Assembly: GCF_009760905.1 (NCBI RefSeq)
Contig: NZ_VIRW01000020.1
Coordinates: 1 to 50,112 of the forward strand
DNA length: 50,112 nucleotides
Reading direction: 5' to 3'
Source: Chitinibacter sp. GC72
Lineage (GTDB): Bacteria; Pseudomonadota; Gammaproteobacteria; Burkholderiales; Chitinibacteraceae
Part shown: one piece after another, positions 8,657-21,722 of the stretch
Position numbering within the stretch: position 1 is the stretch's first letter
How the letters are laid out: each line of letters starts with the position of its first letter
Program-made: the position numbers and the translations under genes
Notes under the pieces: generated by a model
Databases searched by the model: none
What the model saw: the letters and a program-made list of their open reading frames with translations, nothing else
Told to the model about the DNA's origin: nothing

Positions 8657-9295
8657 TTAAAAGGCAAACTGCAGTGTATTCACTCGAAAGCGGGGCAAAT
8701 TGTAATCAAAAACCTGCTTGGGCTTGACTGCAGTTTTACCCTGGACAAATAAGGTAGCATGCATTATTGGCTCTTGCCCTAAAATAGCGATCAGGCGGCC
8801 TTCCACGGACAATTGCTGCATCAGTTCTGCAGGCACCTCTTCAAATGAAGCTGCGGCAATAATCACATCAAACGGTCCCTGCTTGCTAGTCAGGGTTGTC
8901 CCTACTTCAATACTGACATTTTTAATCCCTGCAGCCTTGAGCGCTGCATTGGTCAGCTCGGCTTGCTTGGTGTCTGCCTCGATGACCACTACCTGCGCAC
9001 AGAGGCCAGCAGCCAGCGCAGTCAGGTAAGCAGTGCCAGCGCCAACGATCAACACTTTATCAGTTTCTTTCAGTGCCACTTCCTGCAGCAAGCGGGCTTC
9101 CACTTTCGGTGCCAGCATCAGTTGGCCATTAGCCAGCGGCAATTCAACATCGACAAAAGCGAGCTCTTTTTTGTCGGCAGGCACAAAGTCTTCGCGGCGG
9201 GTATTGAGGACGCGCTCAAGAACTTTGGAGTCCAAAACATTCCATGGGCGGATTTGTTGTTCTACCAGTAAATAACGTGCTTTTTCCCAATCCAT
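8657..9295 (-). CDS. Divergent protein-L-isoaspartate O-methyltransferase family protein
   Basis: 212 aa SAM-dependent methyltransferase of the PCMT family. The SAM loop is VLIVGAGTAYLTA (81-93), followed by the acidic VVIEAD. PCMT repairs isoaspartyl residues in aged proteins. Compared with classical Pcm, motif I is altered (usually G-T-G-S-G-Y), and the substrate-site stretch normally reading S-Q-P is GQLMLAPK here, so a different substrate is possible. GAGGTGA precedes the ATG. It is transcribed away from thiC and ends at a good terminator. Family placement is firm, exact activity is not. Confidence 0.8.
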   Translation of the reverse strand: MDWEKARYLLVEQQIRPWNVLDSKVLERVLNTRREDFVPADKKELAFVDVELPLANGQLMLAPKVEARLLQEVALKETDKVLIVGAGTAYLTALAAGLCAQVVVIEADTKQAELTNAALKAAGIKNVSIEVGTTLTSKQGPFDVIIAAASFEEVPAELMQQLSVEGRLIAILGQEPIMHATLFVQGKTAVKPKQVFDYNLPRFRVNTLQFAF

Positions 9296-9349
9296 GTTTG
9301 CGTCACCTCAAAGCTTGGCCGTTCTTGGCCTGTGTTAATCGAATATATC

Positions 9350-9378
9350 TTGCAATTATCCCACAACTCTTTTAATTT
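9350..9378 (+). promoter_or_regulatory. Probable thiC promoter
   Basis: TTGCAA (9350-9355) and TAATTT (9373-9378) are 17 bp apart. The predicted start near 9385 lies just ahead of the TPP riboswitch at 9393, which fits a transcript carrying the whole aptamer. Prediction from consensus only. Confidence 0.5.
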
Positions 9379-9392
9379 CACATTCATTCATA

Positions 9393-9480
9393 TCGCTAGG
9401 GGTTCTGGCTACGTCGTTTTAGCCGGATGAGAAACACCCTTGGAACCTGATCCGGTTAATACCGGCGAAGGGAAGCGAGT
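9393..9480 (+). ncRNA. TPP (thiamine pyrophosphate) riboswitch, THI element
   Basis: The stretch carries the classic conserved blocks in order: AGGGG after a CGCT arm, GGATGAGAAACACCC, GAACCTGATCCGG, TTAATACCGG, and GAAGGGAAGCG. The terminal CGCT/AGCG arms (9394-9397 and 9474-9477) pair to close P1. It lies about 120 bases before the thiC start. Thiamine pyrophosphate binding normally shuts off the downstream thiamine gene. Confidence 0.96.
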
Positions 9481-9488
9481 GCGTTTAA

Positions 9489-11513
<2,025 letters not shown>

Positions 11514-11536
11514 TCAAATCCAAGTCACACCCAAAC

Positions 11537-11566
11537 AAAAGACCACCTTTCGGTGGTCTTTTTTTT
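11537..11566. terminator. Bidirectional terminator between thiC and galU
   Basis: AAAAGACCACC (11537-11547) pairs with GGTGGTCTTTT (11552-11562) around TTTC, giving an 11-bp stem with T-tracts on both strands. It lies between the convergent ends of thiC (11513) and galU (11574). Confidence 0.9.
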
Positions 11567-11573
11567 CATTCAA

Positions 11574-12644
11574 TCAGAATGTCTTGCAGAACTCTTTCAT
11601 GTAGGCGGTGAAATCCGGGCCAACTTCGTGGTGTTTCAGACCCAGCTCGACTGTGGCTTTCAGAAAGCCGATTTTGCTGCCGCAGTCGTAGCGCGTGCCT
11701 TGCAGTTTGTGCGCCAAGATGTGTTGTTCTTGCATCAGGGCAAAAATGCCATCGGTCAGCTGAATCTCGCCACCTTTACCGGGCTGGACATTTTGCAGGT
11801 GATGGAAAACGCGCGGCGTCAGGATGTAGCGACCGACCACGGCCAGATTGGATGGGGCTTCCTCCGGCTTTGGTTTCTCGACAATATTGCCCACGCGCAG
11901 ACGGCCCGCGTTTTCACTCACTTCTACAATACCGTAGCTGCCGGTTTCTTCATGGGCGACTTCTTCTACCCCCAGTACCGAGCAGTGCGTATCGCCAAAG
12001 ACATCAACCATACGCTTCATTTCCGACACGCCGTCACCGTCGATCAGGTCATCAGCCAGAATCACCGCAAATGGCTCGTCGCCGACCACCGGTTTGGCGC
12101 ACAGCACCGCATGCCCCAGACCCAGCGCTTCGGGCTGGCGGATGTAAATGCAGGTTACTGATTTAGGAATAATGCCGCGCAAGACTTCCAGCAGCTTGGT
12201 TTTCTGCTTGGCTTCCAGATCGGCTTCCAGCTCGCCGGCCTTATCAAAGTGATCTTCAATGCTGCGCTTATGGCGGCCTGTGATAAAAATCATTTCGGTA
12301 ATGCCTGCCGCCAGCGCCTCTTCAACGGCGTACTGGATCAGCGGCTTGTCCACCACGGACATCATTTCTTTCGGGCTAGCCTTGGTCGCGGGCAGAAAAC
12401 GCGTTCCCATCCCTGCTACGGGGAACACGGCTTTACGGATTTTTTGCATGGTATTTCCTTGAAGAGAGAGGGTATTGTCGAGTAAACCGAGACGCAAGGC
12501 TGCGCCCATTACCTGATCGGCCTGCTTGAGATTGAGCACCTCAGGCCACTGGGAAACGGCAGAACGCCCTAGCCCGAGCGCATCGGCCAGGCGGGTTTGG
12601 CTACCAAAAAGGCGCAGTGCTTCAGATTTTTGCATATCCAACAT
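11574..12644 (-). CDS. galU: UTP-glucose-1-phosphate uridylyltransferase in frame behind a Cro-like HTH domain
   Basis: One open frame holds two units. The second, from the ATG at 12449 (AAGGA 6-7 bases upstream), is a normal 291-aa Gal[26 protein letters not shown], substrate lysine region, [22 protein letters not shown]. It makes UDP-glucose for envelope polysaccharides. The first unit, about 60 aa, is a Cro/YdaS-like [24 protein letters not shown] then RSAVSQWP, ending [10 protein letters not shown]. No stop codon separates them. Starts for the HTH are ATG 12644 or ATG 12635, both with weak ribosome sites (TTG 12650 is in frame too). The cell may make GalU alone, a 350-residue HTH-GalU fusion, or both. 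A 16-bp near-palindrome overlaps the HTH start. The GalU identity is certain, the fusion product is inference. Confidence 0.93.
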   Translation of the reverse strand: MLDMQKSEALRLFGSQTRLADALGLGRSAVSQWPEVLNLKQADQVMGAALRLGLLDNTLSLQGNTMQKIRKAVFPVAGMGTRFLPATKASPKEMMSVVDKPLIQYAVEEALAAGITEMIFITGRHKRSIEDHFDKAGELEADLEAKQKTKLLEVLRGIIPKSVTCIYIRQPEALGLGHAVLCAKPVVGDEPFAVILADDLIDGDGVSEMKRMVDVFGDTHCSVLGVEEVAHEETGSYGIVEVSENAGRLRVGNIVEKPKPEEAPSNLAVVGRYILTPRVFHHLQNVQPGKGGEIQLTDGIFALMQEQHILAHKLQGTRYDCGSKIGFLKATVELGLKHHEVGPDFTAYMKEFCKTF

Positions 12645-12660
12645 GTTCAATTAATTGGAC
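12645..12660. promoter_or_regulatory. Near-palindrome at the start of the HTH-galU frame, candidate autoregulatory operator
   Basis: GTTCAATTAATTGGAC is a 16-bp palindrome broken by one symmetric pair. It touches the ATG at 12644 and covers the TTG at 12650. Small Cro-like repressors often bind such dyads next to their own start, so self-regulation is a reasonable hypothesis. Confidence 0.4.
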
Positions 12661-12690
12661 ACACAAGTCAATCGCGAAAATAAAATTTAT

Positions 12691-12710
12691 TTGTTTAAAA
12701 TTTTAAACAA
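12691..12710. promoter_or_regulatory. Perfect 20-bp palindrome upstream of HTH-galU
   Basis: The half-site TTGTTTAAAA is followed directly by its exact reverse complement. It lies 47 bp upstream of the HTH start in AT-rich DNA where the promoter is expected. It could be a second operator or part of the promoter; A/T-only dyads also arise by chance more easily than mixed ones. Confidence 0.35.
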
Positions 12711-12898
12711 GCCAAAAGCTTTACCTAGACAAACAAACCACCGGCATACTTGGCAAGGTATACCCCTGTAAAGCAAATGAAAAAACAGCTACAGCCCTAT
12801 ACCCACCCCAATAAATCTAGCCACCATGGTTACTCGTGCAAATTATCACCGTGACCAAGCTCACAGCACAGACCACAGCAAGCACCAATCAAATGGCC

Positions 12899-15376
<2,478 letters not shown>

Positions 15377-15387
15377 TTACAAATACA

Positions 15388-15412
15388 AACGCCGCTTCAA
15401 AGAAGCGGCGTT
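15388..15412 (-). terminator. Hairpin between zipA and ligA
   Basis: AACGCCGCTTC pairs with GAAGCGGCGTT around AAA, an 11-bp perfect stem 31 bp beyond the zipA stop. The following minus-strand bases are T-rich but interrupted (TTTGTATTTG), so it may be a partial terminator or an attenuator for ligA. Confidence 0.6.
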
Positions 15413-15442
15413 GTTAAACACCCGTGACTATCATTGCTCCAA

Positions 15443-16735
15443 TCAGGCAAACAAGCGCAGCGCGGCCACCGAACCGGGCGCAATACCGCGATCATCCATG
15501 CTGGCATACAGCTCAGCCAGCTGGCGGCGAATATTAGCCAGGCTTTTAGCGTTCAGCGGCTTGCCATTGTCATCAACCAGCTCCAGCGCCAACGCTTGCG
15601 ACAGGCTTTGGGCAAACTCGGTCAGATAATCAAAGACGGCAATTCCGCCCGCCACACGCGGCACGTCAAACAGCAAGGTCAGGCCTTTCGAGGTGGCCAT
15701 CAGTGGCGTCTGATCCTGATTGGCCAGCACAAACAGGGTTTTCCCCGAATCGCTGCGATACTGGAAAGTGCCATCATTGGCGCGCACCATACCGGCGTTT
15801 TCGGCGTGCAGGCGCACTTTTTCCATCGGAATCGGCCGCGCACCCGCCGGAATATTCAAGCCAATCAGCACATCAACCGAGGCACAGAAATCATCAAGCT
15901 CGCGCGCAGCTGCCAGCTTGGCCGAGCGTTGCGGGAATGTAACAACCGCTTCGTGCTCGTCGGCAAATTGCTGCACCCCCATACAGAAGGCATTGAGCGA
16001 TTCCTGCGTTAGCGCGCCCTGGCGATCAGCCAGCTGCATGCCCACCCGCAGCTCCAGATAGCGATTGCGGCTGGTTGAATTAACGGTTTCCCATTGATCC
16101 AGCTGATTCAAACCAATCATCTGCACGCGTTTGGTCGCCGGAAACGGCGGCACATCAGCAGCAGCAATGGCCTGACCGGCGTGAACTTCGGCAATAAAAT
16201 CCAGCGCCGGGTCAATCAGGCTGGTGACCAGCACATCTTCTTCGGCATCATCAAAGCTGCGCACAGACACACTGGCTGGCGCGGCAGCAAAGTCGCTCAC
16301 TGGCGCTGCCACCTCAGGGGTATAAGCCACAGGCGCTTCTACCGACTGGGCTGGAGCCACATACGTCGAACGGTATGATGGTGGCAAATCCGGCACGTCG
16401 TCCGGCATGTCTTCGTCATAGCGCACGGGTGCGGGGGTGTACTTCGGCACATCGTATTCGGGCTCGCTCAGAACTGGCGGCTGGAGCGGCTCGGCTTCAC
16501 GCTCGTCCTGCGGCAGGGCTGGCGTATCGAGCACCGGCTCCAGTCGTTGCGGATCACCCTTGCGAACCAGATTTTTCGGGGTATTGATCAGCACATCGTC
16601 CTGATTGCGCCGATTGTTCGCGAAGGCTTTATTGGCCTGTTTTTTATACCGGTATTCCTGCCACTGGTTGTAGGCAAATACCGCGCCAACAAATGCGCCG
16701 GCGATGATTAGCGCACCTAGTTGCGTGTCGGTCAT
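15443..16735 (-). CDS. zipA: Cell division protein ZipA homologue
   Basis: 430 aa. An N-terminal membrane anchor (about residues 6-23, ALIIAGAFVGAVFAYNQW) is followed by basic residues, then a long Pro/acid-rich linker (about 55-180) and a C-terminal globular FtsZ-binding domain (about 290-430). This is ZipA topology. ZipA tethers FtsZ polymers to the inner membrane at the division site. The sequence is weakly conserved, so the call rests on architecture plus its position directly upstream of ligA, a conserved pairing. Confidence 0.85.
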   Translation of the reverse strand: MTDTQLGALIIAGAFVGAVFAYNQWQEYRYKKQANKAFANNRRNQDDVLINTPKNLVRKGDPQRLEPVLDTPALPQDEREAEPLQPPVLSEPEYDVPKYTPAPVRYDEDMPDDVPDLPPSYRSTYVAPAQSVEAPVAYTPEVAAPVSDFAAAPASVSVRSFDDAEEDVLVTSLIDPALDFIAEVHAGQAIAAADVPPFPATKRVQMIGLNQLDQWETVNSTSRNRYLELRVGMQLADRQGALTQESLNAFCMGVQQFADEHEAVVTFPQRSAKLAAARELDDFCASVDVLIGLNIPAGARPIPMEKVRLHAENAGMVRANDGTFQYRSDSGKTLFVLANQDQTPLMATSKGLTLLFDVPRVAGGIAVFDYLTEFAQSLSQALALELVDDNGKPLNAKSLANIRRQLAELYASMDDRGIAPGSVAALRLFA

Positions 16736-16873
16736 CGTGTTTAATCTCTACTCGTCTTATGACTCAATGCAGCTTGAGTTGTTCTTTTACGGCCTTGCTA
16801 CCCAAGGCGCTCCCCACAAGGATACCAGACTTGCAGGTTTTATTGCCCACCGAGCGCCTTACTGGAGCAGAAA

Positions 16874-18031
16874 TTAAGTATTCTGAATGACGATTTTCGG
16901 GAATTTATTGCTGAAATCCTGCGATTTGGCCGCCACTTTCACCGCCACCTTGCGCGCTATCGCTTTATAAATGGCGGCAATTTCGCCATCGGGTTCGGCA
17001 ACCACACTAGGCTGGCCTGCGTCAGCATTCAGGCGGATGGACAAATCCAGCGGCAGCTTGCCAATCAGCTCGGTGCCATATTCAGCGCCCATTTTCTCGC
17101 CGCCACCTTCGCCAAAAATCGGCTCGATATGGCCGCAATTGCTGCAGACATGCATGCTCATGTTTTCCACAATACCCAAAATCGGCACGCCAACCTTTTC
17201 AAACATCTTCAAGCCCTTGCGCGCATCAAGCAAAGCAATATCCTGTGGCGTCGTCACAATCACCGCGCCGGTAACGGGTACTTTTTGTGACAAGGTGAGC
17301 TGGATGTCGCCCGTACCCGGCGGCAGATCGATCACCAGATAATCGAGCTCGCCCCACAGCGTATCGTTCAGCAACTGGGTCAAAGCTTGCGTCACCATCG
17401 GGCCGCGCCAGACCATGGGCTGCTCCGGGTCGATCAGAAAGCCGATCGACATATTGAGCACGCCGTATTTCTCAATCGGTTTGATGTATTTATTGTCGAT
17501 GGATTCGGGGCGCTCGTCAGCCACCCCCATCATCGTTGGCTGGCTAGGGCCGTAAATATCGGCATCGAGCAAACCGACTTTTGCACCTTCAGCGGCCAGC
17601 GCCAGCGCCAGATTGGCCGATGTGGTTGACTTACCCACCCCGCCCTTGCCCGACGCAACGGCAATAATATTCTTGATGCCCTTTTGCAGCGGCATGCCAC
17701 GGGCGACCGAGTGCGCCACAATCTGGCTACTGACATTGACCTTAACCTCTTCAACGCCGTCAAGCACCTGCAGCGCTTGCACCAGCTGCTGCTCGCGGGC
17801 GGCAAACTGGCTTTGCGCAGGATAGCCCAGCACCAGATCAAGCTCGACCCGTCCCTGCTCCTGGCGCAAATTTTTGATGTTTTTGCTCGACAGATAATCC
17901 TTGCCCGTATCCGGATCGATCAAAGTAGCCAGTGTCTGGCGGATGGCATCCAATTGGGTCTCACTCACGGTCTCGTTTCCTGTGCTTGCTGCTGCAGGCG
18001 CTCGCCCCAGCAATCGGTCGAATAATTTCAT
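16874..18031 (-). CDS. apbC: Iron-sulfur cluster carrier protein ApbC/Mrp
   Basis: 385 aa from the ATG at 18031 (GAAG upstream; a GTG three codons earlier is in frame). An N-terminal MIP18-like domain (about 20-105) precedes a P-loop NTPase with deviant Walker A SGKGGVGKS (127-135). A CSNCGH motif near the C-terminal third supplies the CxxC that binds a bridging [4Fe-4S] cluster at the dimer interface. It delivers Fe-S clusters to apo-proteins in the cytosol; fusion of the two domains is usual in proteobacteria. It stands alone, between zipA and the patatin gene. Confidence 0.95.
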   Translation of the reverse strand: MKLFDRLLGRAPAAASTGNETVSETQLDAIRQTLATLIDPDTGKDYLSSKNIKNLRQEQGRVELDLVLGYPAQSQFAAREQQLVQALQVLDGVEEVKVNVSSQIVAHSVARGMPLQKGIKNIIAVASGKGGVGKSTTSANLALALAAEGAKVGLLDADIYGPSQPTMMGVADERPESIDNKYIKPIEKYGVLNMSIGFLIDPEQPMVWRGPMVTQALTQLLNDTLWGELDYLVIDLPPGTGDIQLTLSQKVPVTGAVIVTTPQDIALLDARKGLKMFEKVGVPILGIVENMSMHVCSNCGHIEPIFGEGGGEKMGAEYGTELIGKLPLDLSIRLNADAGQPSVVAEPDGEIAAIYKAIARKVAVKVAAKSQDFSNKFPKIVIQNT

Positions 18032-18157
18032 GTTGATCACTTCGTTTACTGTGCGGCGACCCTATCAGCAGGGTATCACGCGGCAGCTTTGCATTGATGT
18101 CCTGCCAGATGGGGGCAAGTGGCAAAAATGCAATCTATGCATTGATCTTCTCACGCT

Positions 18158-20407
18158 TTAAAACTGCTTACCCAGCATAAAGTAGGCGCTCCACATCGCG
18201 TTATCGCCATAGGCCATGCCCAGATAAATTGGCCCCAGAAAGCTATCGTAAGCCAGATAGGCCGCGGCGGATGAGCGCCAGCGCTTTTCGTCGTAGGCAT
18301 TGAGCTGCTCAAACAGGTGCGCGCCTTCCAGCGCCAGCCCCCAGTAGCTTTTGGGCAACAGGCTGGTTGGCTGGTAGTACTGCAAGGAGGTATACAAAAA
18401 ACGGTTGGCCAGCAGCTCCTGATAGCGATAGCTCGACATATTCAGAAAGCCACCCAGCCAGCGGATATCGACAAAATCGGGCGCCTCGCCGACTTGTTCC
18501 TGCGCACGCACGGTGAGAACGCCAGCCCCCGAGGCCAGCTTGCGTGCTGTTCTAAATTCACCGCCGAGGCGGAAATAATGATTGATGTCGCTGCCGTTTT
18601 TCACCGACAGATAGGCATTCAGATTGAGATACTCGCCATCGCTGGGAAAGAAATAATTATCCAGCTGGTCATAAAACAGGCTGGCATGTACGCCCAGATC
18701 TCTGGCCGAACCACCATCAAATAGCGGAATGCCGATATTTTCCTTGAGCTTGTACAAATTGAGCACTGGCCCCAGACGTGCCTCACCATACTTGGTCAGC
18801 GTCGAACCTAAATCAACCCCCGCCGTAAGCCGCCGGTATTCATAATCGCCAAATTGCTTGCCGTCCAGCCACAGCGACAAAGGCTCGGTTTTGTAGCTGG
18901 CATAGGGCGCAATAAAAGCCAGCCCATCCAGATGCAAGGGCTGATAAAACTCGCTGCGGATTTCCTCGGTCGTCCCTACCCGCGCCAGCGTTTTCCATTC
19001 GGCGCCCAGCGAATTGATCCAAGTACGCCGGTACATTGCGCTAATCGTCCATGGCGTTGAGCCGCGAAAATCGGTGCCGACACCGATGCCGAAATTCAGA
19101 TAATTGGGTCCCCAAGATTTCTCAATCGGCAGGATATGCAGCTCATCATCTCCTCCTTTGCGGTGCAGCTCGTAATCGAGCTGGCTAAAGTCCCCGCGCG
19201 CATACACCGTGGCCAGATTCTTATGAAACTCGGGCAAATCCAGCGGCTCGCCAGTTTTGACTTCCAGCGCATTTTCAAGCACCGCCGGATTTACCTGATT
19301 CGGATCTTTCACTTCTACGCTGGCAATCGCGCGGCTTTGCAGATGTCGCCCAAGCCGATTTTGTGACCAGTTGGCAAACTGCCCGGCAGAAACCGCGTAG
19401 CGCTGCAGTTGCGGCAGAGCGGCCAGCGCGGCCAGCTCACCCGCCTTGATCATTTCGGCTGACTTTTTGAAATCACTGGATGACATGGTGCCCAGCTGCG
19501 GCGAAATCAGTACATCCTCGGCCGTCAGCGAATCGAGCTGCGGCTTGACGTTTTGCACCATCATCAGCCGGGTGTACTGGTCGGCCACCGAGAAAATACT
19601 GTTCAACTCCTCGCGCTTGAGCGGCTCGGCGCCCACATCAATCGCAATCACCACATCCGCGCACGTTTGCCGCGCCACATCAATCGGCATATTGCGCACC
19701 AGGCCGCCATCAACCAGGACGTGATCCTTGCTGTTTACCGCCGGAAATACGCCAGGCACCGCCATACTGGCGCGCATGGCGGTTACAATGTCGCCATCTT
19801 CAAACACCACCATCTGCCCCGTCACCAGATCGGTCGCCACGGCACGATACGGCACCGGCAGATCGTCAAAATGCCGGACTGTGCCAGCGTACGTCAGCTC
19901 ACGCAGGAAAAACTCGATTTTCTGCGTGCTGATTGCCGCATTGGGCAGCTTGATACTCAAATCATCACTTAAGCCCAGCTCTAGACCAATCAGGCCCAGC
20001 GCATCGTCATTTTTTTTGCGGTAGGAATTAATCTGGCGTGGCAGGCTGGACGAAAGCAGATCATCCCAGTTGGCGGCCTGAATCCGCTGCGTCATCTCTT
20101 CACTGCTACGCCCCGCGGCATAAGCCGCCCCCACCAGCGAGCCAATACTGGTGCCCACAACGCAATCGACAGGAATCCGGTTTTCTTCCAACACCTTGAG
20201 CACGCCGATATGGGCAAAGCCACGTGCCCCGCCACCGCCCAGCACCAGCCCGATACGTGGCCGGGCTTGATCGCCTGCCGGGCGCGCCGCCACTGTGGCA
20301 CTGGCCGACGATGCGGACGTCTGCACAGCGGCAGACGATGCTACACTGGCGCCCAGCACGCTCAGGCTCAATAGGAAAGACACCATAGATTGGCGAGTGA
20401 TCATCAA
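18158..20407 (-). CDS. Patatin-like phospholipase with POTRA and outer-membrane barrel (type Vd autotransporter, PlpD-like)
   Basis: 749 aa. A signal peptide (about 1-27, ending ASSAAV) leads a patatin domain with oxyanion loop GGGGARG (57-63), nucleophile elbow GTSIGS (S87) and the catalytic Asp in DGGLVRN (D233). A POTRA-like segment (about 345-420) and a C-terminal 16-strand BamA/Omp85-type barrel (about 430-749) follow, ending in aromatic phenylalanine as outer-membrane barrels do. Such proteins carry a lipase across the outer membrane within one chain. All catalytic residues are present, so activity on phospholipids is expected. It is divergent from the glycerophosphodiesterase gene. Confidence 0.9.
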   Translation of the reverse strand: MMITRQSMVSFLLSLSVLGASVASSAAVQTSASSASATVAARPAGDQARPRIGLVLGGGGARGFAHIGVLKVLEENRIPVDCVVGTSIGSLVGAAYAAGRSSEEMTQRIQAANWDDLLSSSLPRQINSYRKKNDDALGLIGLELGLSDDLSIKLPNAAISTQKIEFFLRELTYAGTVRHFDDLPVPYRAVATDLVTGQMVVFEDGDIVTAMRASMAVPGVFPAVNSKDHVLVDGGLVRNMPIDVARQTCADVVIAIDVGAEPLKREELNSIFSVADQYTRLMMVQNVKPQLDSLTAEDVLISPQLGTMSSSDFKKSAEMIKAGELAALAALPQLQRYAVSAGQFANWSQNRLGRHLQSRAIASVEVKDPNQVNPAVLENALEVKTGEPLDLPEFHKNLATVYARGDFSQLDYELHRKGGDDELHILPIEKSWGPNYLNFGIGVGTDFRGSTPWTISAMYRRTWINSLGAEWKTLARVGTTEEIRSEFYQPLHLDGLAFIAPYASYKTEPLSLWLDGKQFGDYEYRRLTAGVDLGSTLTKYGEARLGPVLNLYKLKENIGIPLFDGGSARDLGVHASLFYDQLDNYFFPSDGEYLNLNAYLSVKNGSDINHYFRLGGEFRTARKLASGAGVLTVRAQEQVGEAPDFVDIRWLGGFLNMSSYRYQELLANRFLYTSLQYYQPTSLLPKSYWGLALEGAHLFEQLNAYDEKRWRSSAAAYLAYDSFLGPIYLGMAYGDNAMWSAYFMLGKQF

Positions 20408-20480
20408 TTTGATTCCTGCACAAGGCAGTTAATAACAAGTTTAATCTGGCAATACGCCATCGAATTCGAGTGTACCCAAC

Positions 20481-21158
20481 ATGCATTACATTGCACACCG
20501 CGGCTGGACCCGCAATCACCCCGAAAACACACTTGCGGCTTTTGGCGAGGCCTGGGCAGCAGGGATGACGGGCTTTGAAACCGATATTCGTTGTGATCGT
20601 GATGGCGTGGCCATTCTGTTTCACGATCGTTGTGCGGCCGATGGGCAATTGGTCAAATCGCTAACGCACGCCCAGCTATGCGACATACAAGGCTATCCGG
20701 TTCCGACGCTGAGCGAAGCACTGGCGGCCTTTCCCACTGCATTCTGGAATCTGGAACTCAAATCGGCGGACTGCTTGAATGCGACCCGCGCGGTACTGGA
20801 AGCGCAAGCACAGCCATTTAAAGGACTGATCAGCTCCTTCCATCATCAGCTGATTTTGACTATCGCACGCGAAACCCAGCTGCCCTGCGCTTTGCTACTG
20901 GCCAACTCACCGGTGCGTACGATCAATCTGTACACCATGCTGGCCACCGTGCCGCGCCCGGTCGGGGTTGGTCTGGTGTTTGATTACGAGATTGCCTCGG
21001 GCGAGCAAATTGCCGAGCTGACGCGCCAGCAAGTGCCGTGCTGGGTGTATGGTCTGCAGCACGCCGACGAATATGCCACCGCGCTGAGCTGGCCCCTGGC
21101 GGGGCTGATTTGCGATCACCCCGAACATGTACCGGGGCTGAAACCCAGAACAGCTTAA
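20481..21158 (+). CDS. Glycerophosphodiester phosphodiesterase (GDPD family)
   Basis: 225 aa with no signal peptide, so cytosolic like UgpQ. Family motifs are complete: AHRGW at the N-terminus, HPENTLAAF, the metal ligands in FETDIRCDRDG, and LFHD. A C-terminal block with GLICDHPE follows. The enzyme cleaves glycerophosphodiesters to glycerol-3-phosphate and an alcohol. Divergent pairing with a secreted phospholipase suggests, but does not prove, joint use of phospholipid breakdown products. Short for the family (about 250 aa is common) but not truncated in any motif. Confidence 0.88.
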   Translation: MHYIAHRGWTRNHPENTLAAFGEAWAAGMTGFETDIRCDRDGVAILFHDRCAADGQLVKSLTHAQLCDIQGYPVPTLSEALAAFPTAFWNLELKSADCLNATRAVLEAQAQPFKGLISSFHHQLILTIARETQLPCALLLANSPVRTINLYTMLATVPRPVGVGLVFDYEIASGEQIAELTRQQVPCWVYGLQHADEYATALSWPLAGLICDHPEHVPGLKPRTA

Positions 21159-21187
21159 GTTTAAAGGGGCTAAACAGCCTCTGTACT

Positions 21188-21643
21188 TTAGTGCTTGCCA
21201 GTACTACCAAAACCGCCTTCGCCACGATCTGACTCGGCAAATTCATCGACGATATTAAACGCCACCTGCACCACCGGCACGATCACCAGCTGCGCAATCC
21301 GCTCCAGCGGCTGAATCGTAAAGCTGGCGTTGCCGCGGTTCCACACCGACACAAACAGCTGGCCCTGATAATCCGAATCGATCAGGCCAACCAGATTGCC
21401 CAGCACGATGCCATGCTTGTGGCCCAGACCCGAGCGCGGCAGGATCATCGCCGCCAGTGTCGGATCTTCCAGATGAATCGCCATGCCGGTGGGCACCAGC
21501 GTCGTTGCGCCCGGTGCCAGCTCGATTGGCGCGTCCAGACATGCACGCAAGTCCAGCCCCGCAGCACCCGGCGTGGCATAGGCAGGCAGATTGTCTTTCA
21601 GGCGGGCATCGAGGATTTTTACATCCATGGTTTTCTTGCTCAT
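21188..21643 (-). CDS. dut: Deoxyuridine 5'-triphosphate nucleotidohydrolase
   Basis: 151 aa, normal trimeric dUTPase length. The five motifs can be seen: [37 protein letters not shown], and the flexible C-terminal tail [12 protein letters not shown]. It removes dUTP, giving dUMP for thymidylate synthesis and keeping uracil out of DNA. It lies downstream of coaBC on the same strand, with a 79-bp gap that holds a dispersed palindromic repeat. The coaBC-dut pairing is widespread in proteobacteria. Confidence 0.97.
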   Translation of the reverse strand: MSKKTMDVKILDARLKDNLPAYATPGAAGLDLRACLDAPIELAPGATTLVPTGMAIHLEDPTLAAMILPRSGLGHKHGIVLGNLVGLIDSDYQGQLFVSVWNRGNASFTIQPLERIAQLVIVPVVQVAFNIVDEFAESDRGEGGFGSTGKH

Positions 21644-21657
21644 ATCATTTCCTTTAT

Positions 21658-21711
21658 GGGTATATCGCTACAAATAAGATCAGGATTGCCCTTCAGGGCA
21701 ATACCCATCAG
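21658..21711. repeat. Dispersed palindromic intergenic repeat, copy B
   Basis: Same 54-bp layout as the unit at 258-311: GGGTAT, 21 variable bases, ATTGCCC-N2-CAG-N-GCAATACCCATCAG. Here the inner part forms a clean hairpin, ATTGCCC/GGGCAAT around a 4-base loop, and outer arms ATGGGTAT (21655-21662) and ATACCCAT (21701-21708) can also pair. It begins 11 bp after the coaBC stop and precedes the dut ribosome site. Confidence 0.6.
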
Positions 21712-21722
21712 CTATTACGCAA

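Noticed and set aside
12715-12898. Possible small gene between the HTH-galU leader and ligA
   Set aside because: No start with a ribosome site and coding-like composition; frames there are short or run antisense through ligA.
21159-21187. Possible hairpin AGGGGCT/AGCCTCT between the glycerophosphodiesterase and dut genes
   Set aside because: Only seven pairs with one wobble and no T-tract; too weak to call a terminator.
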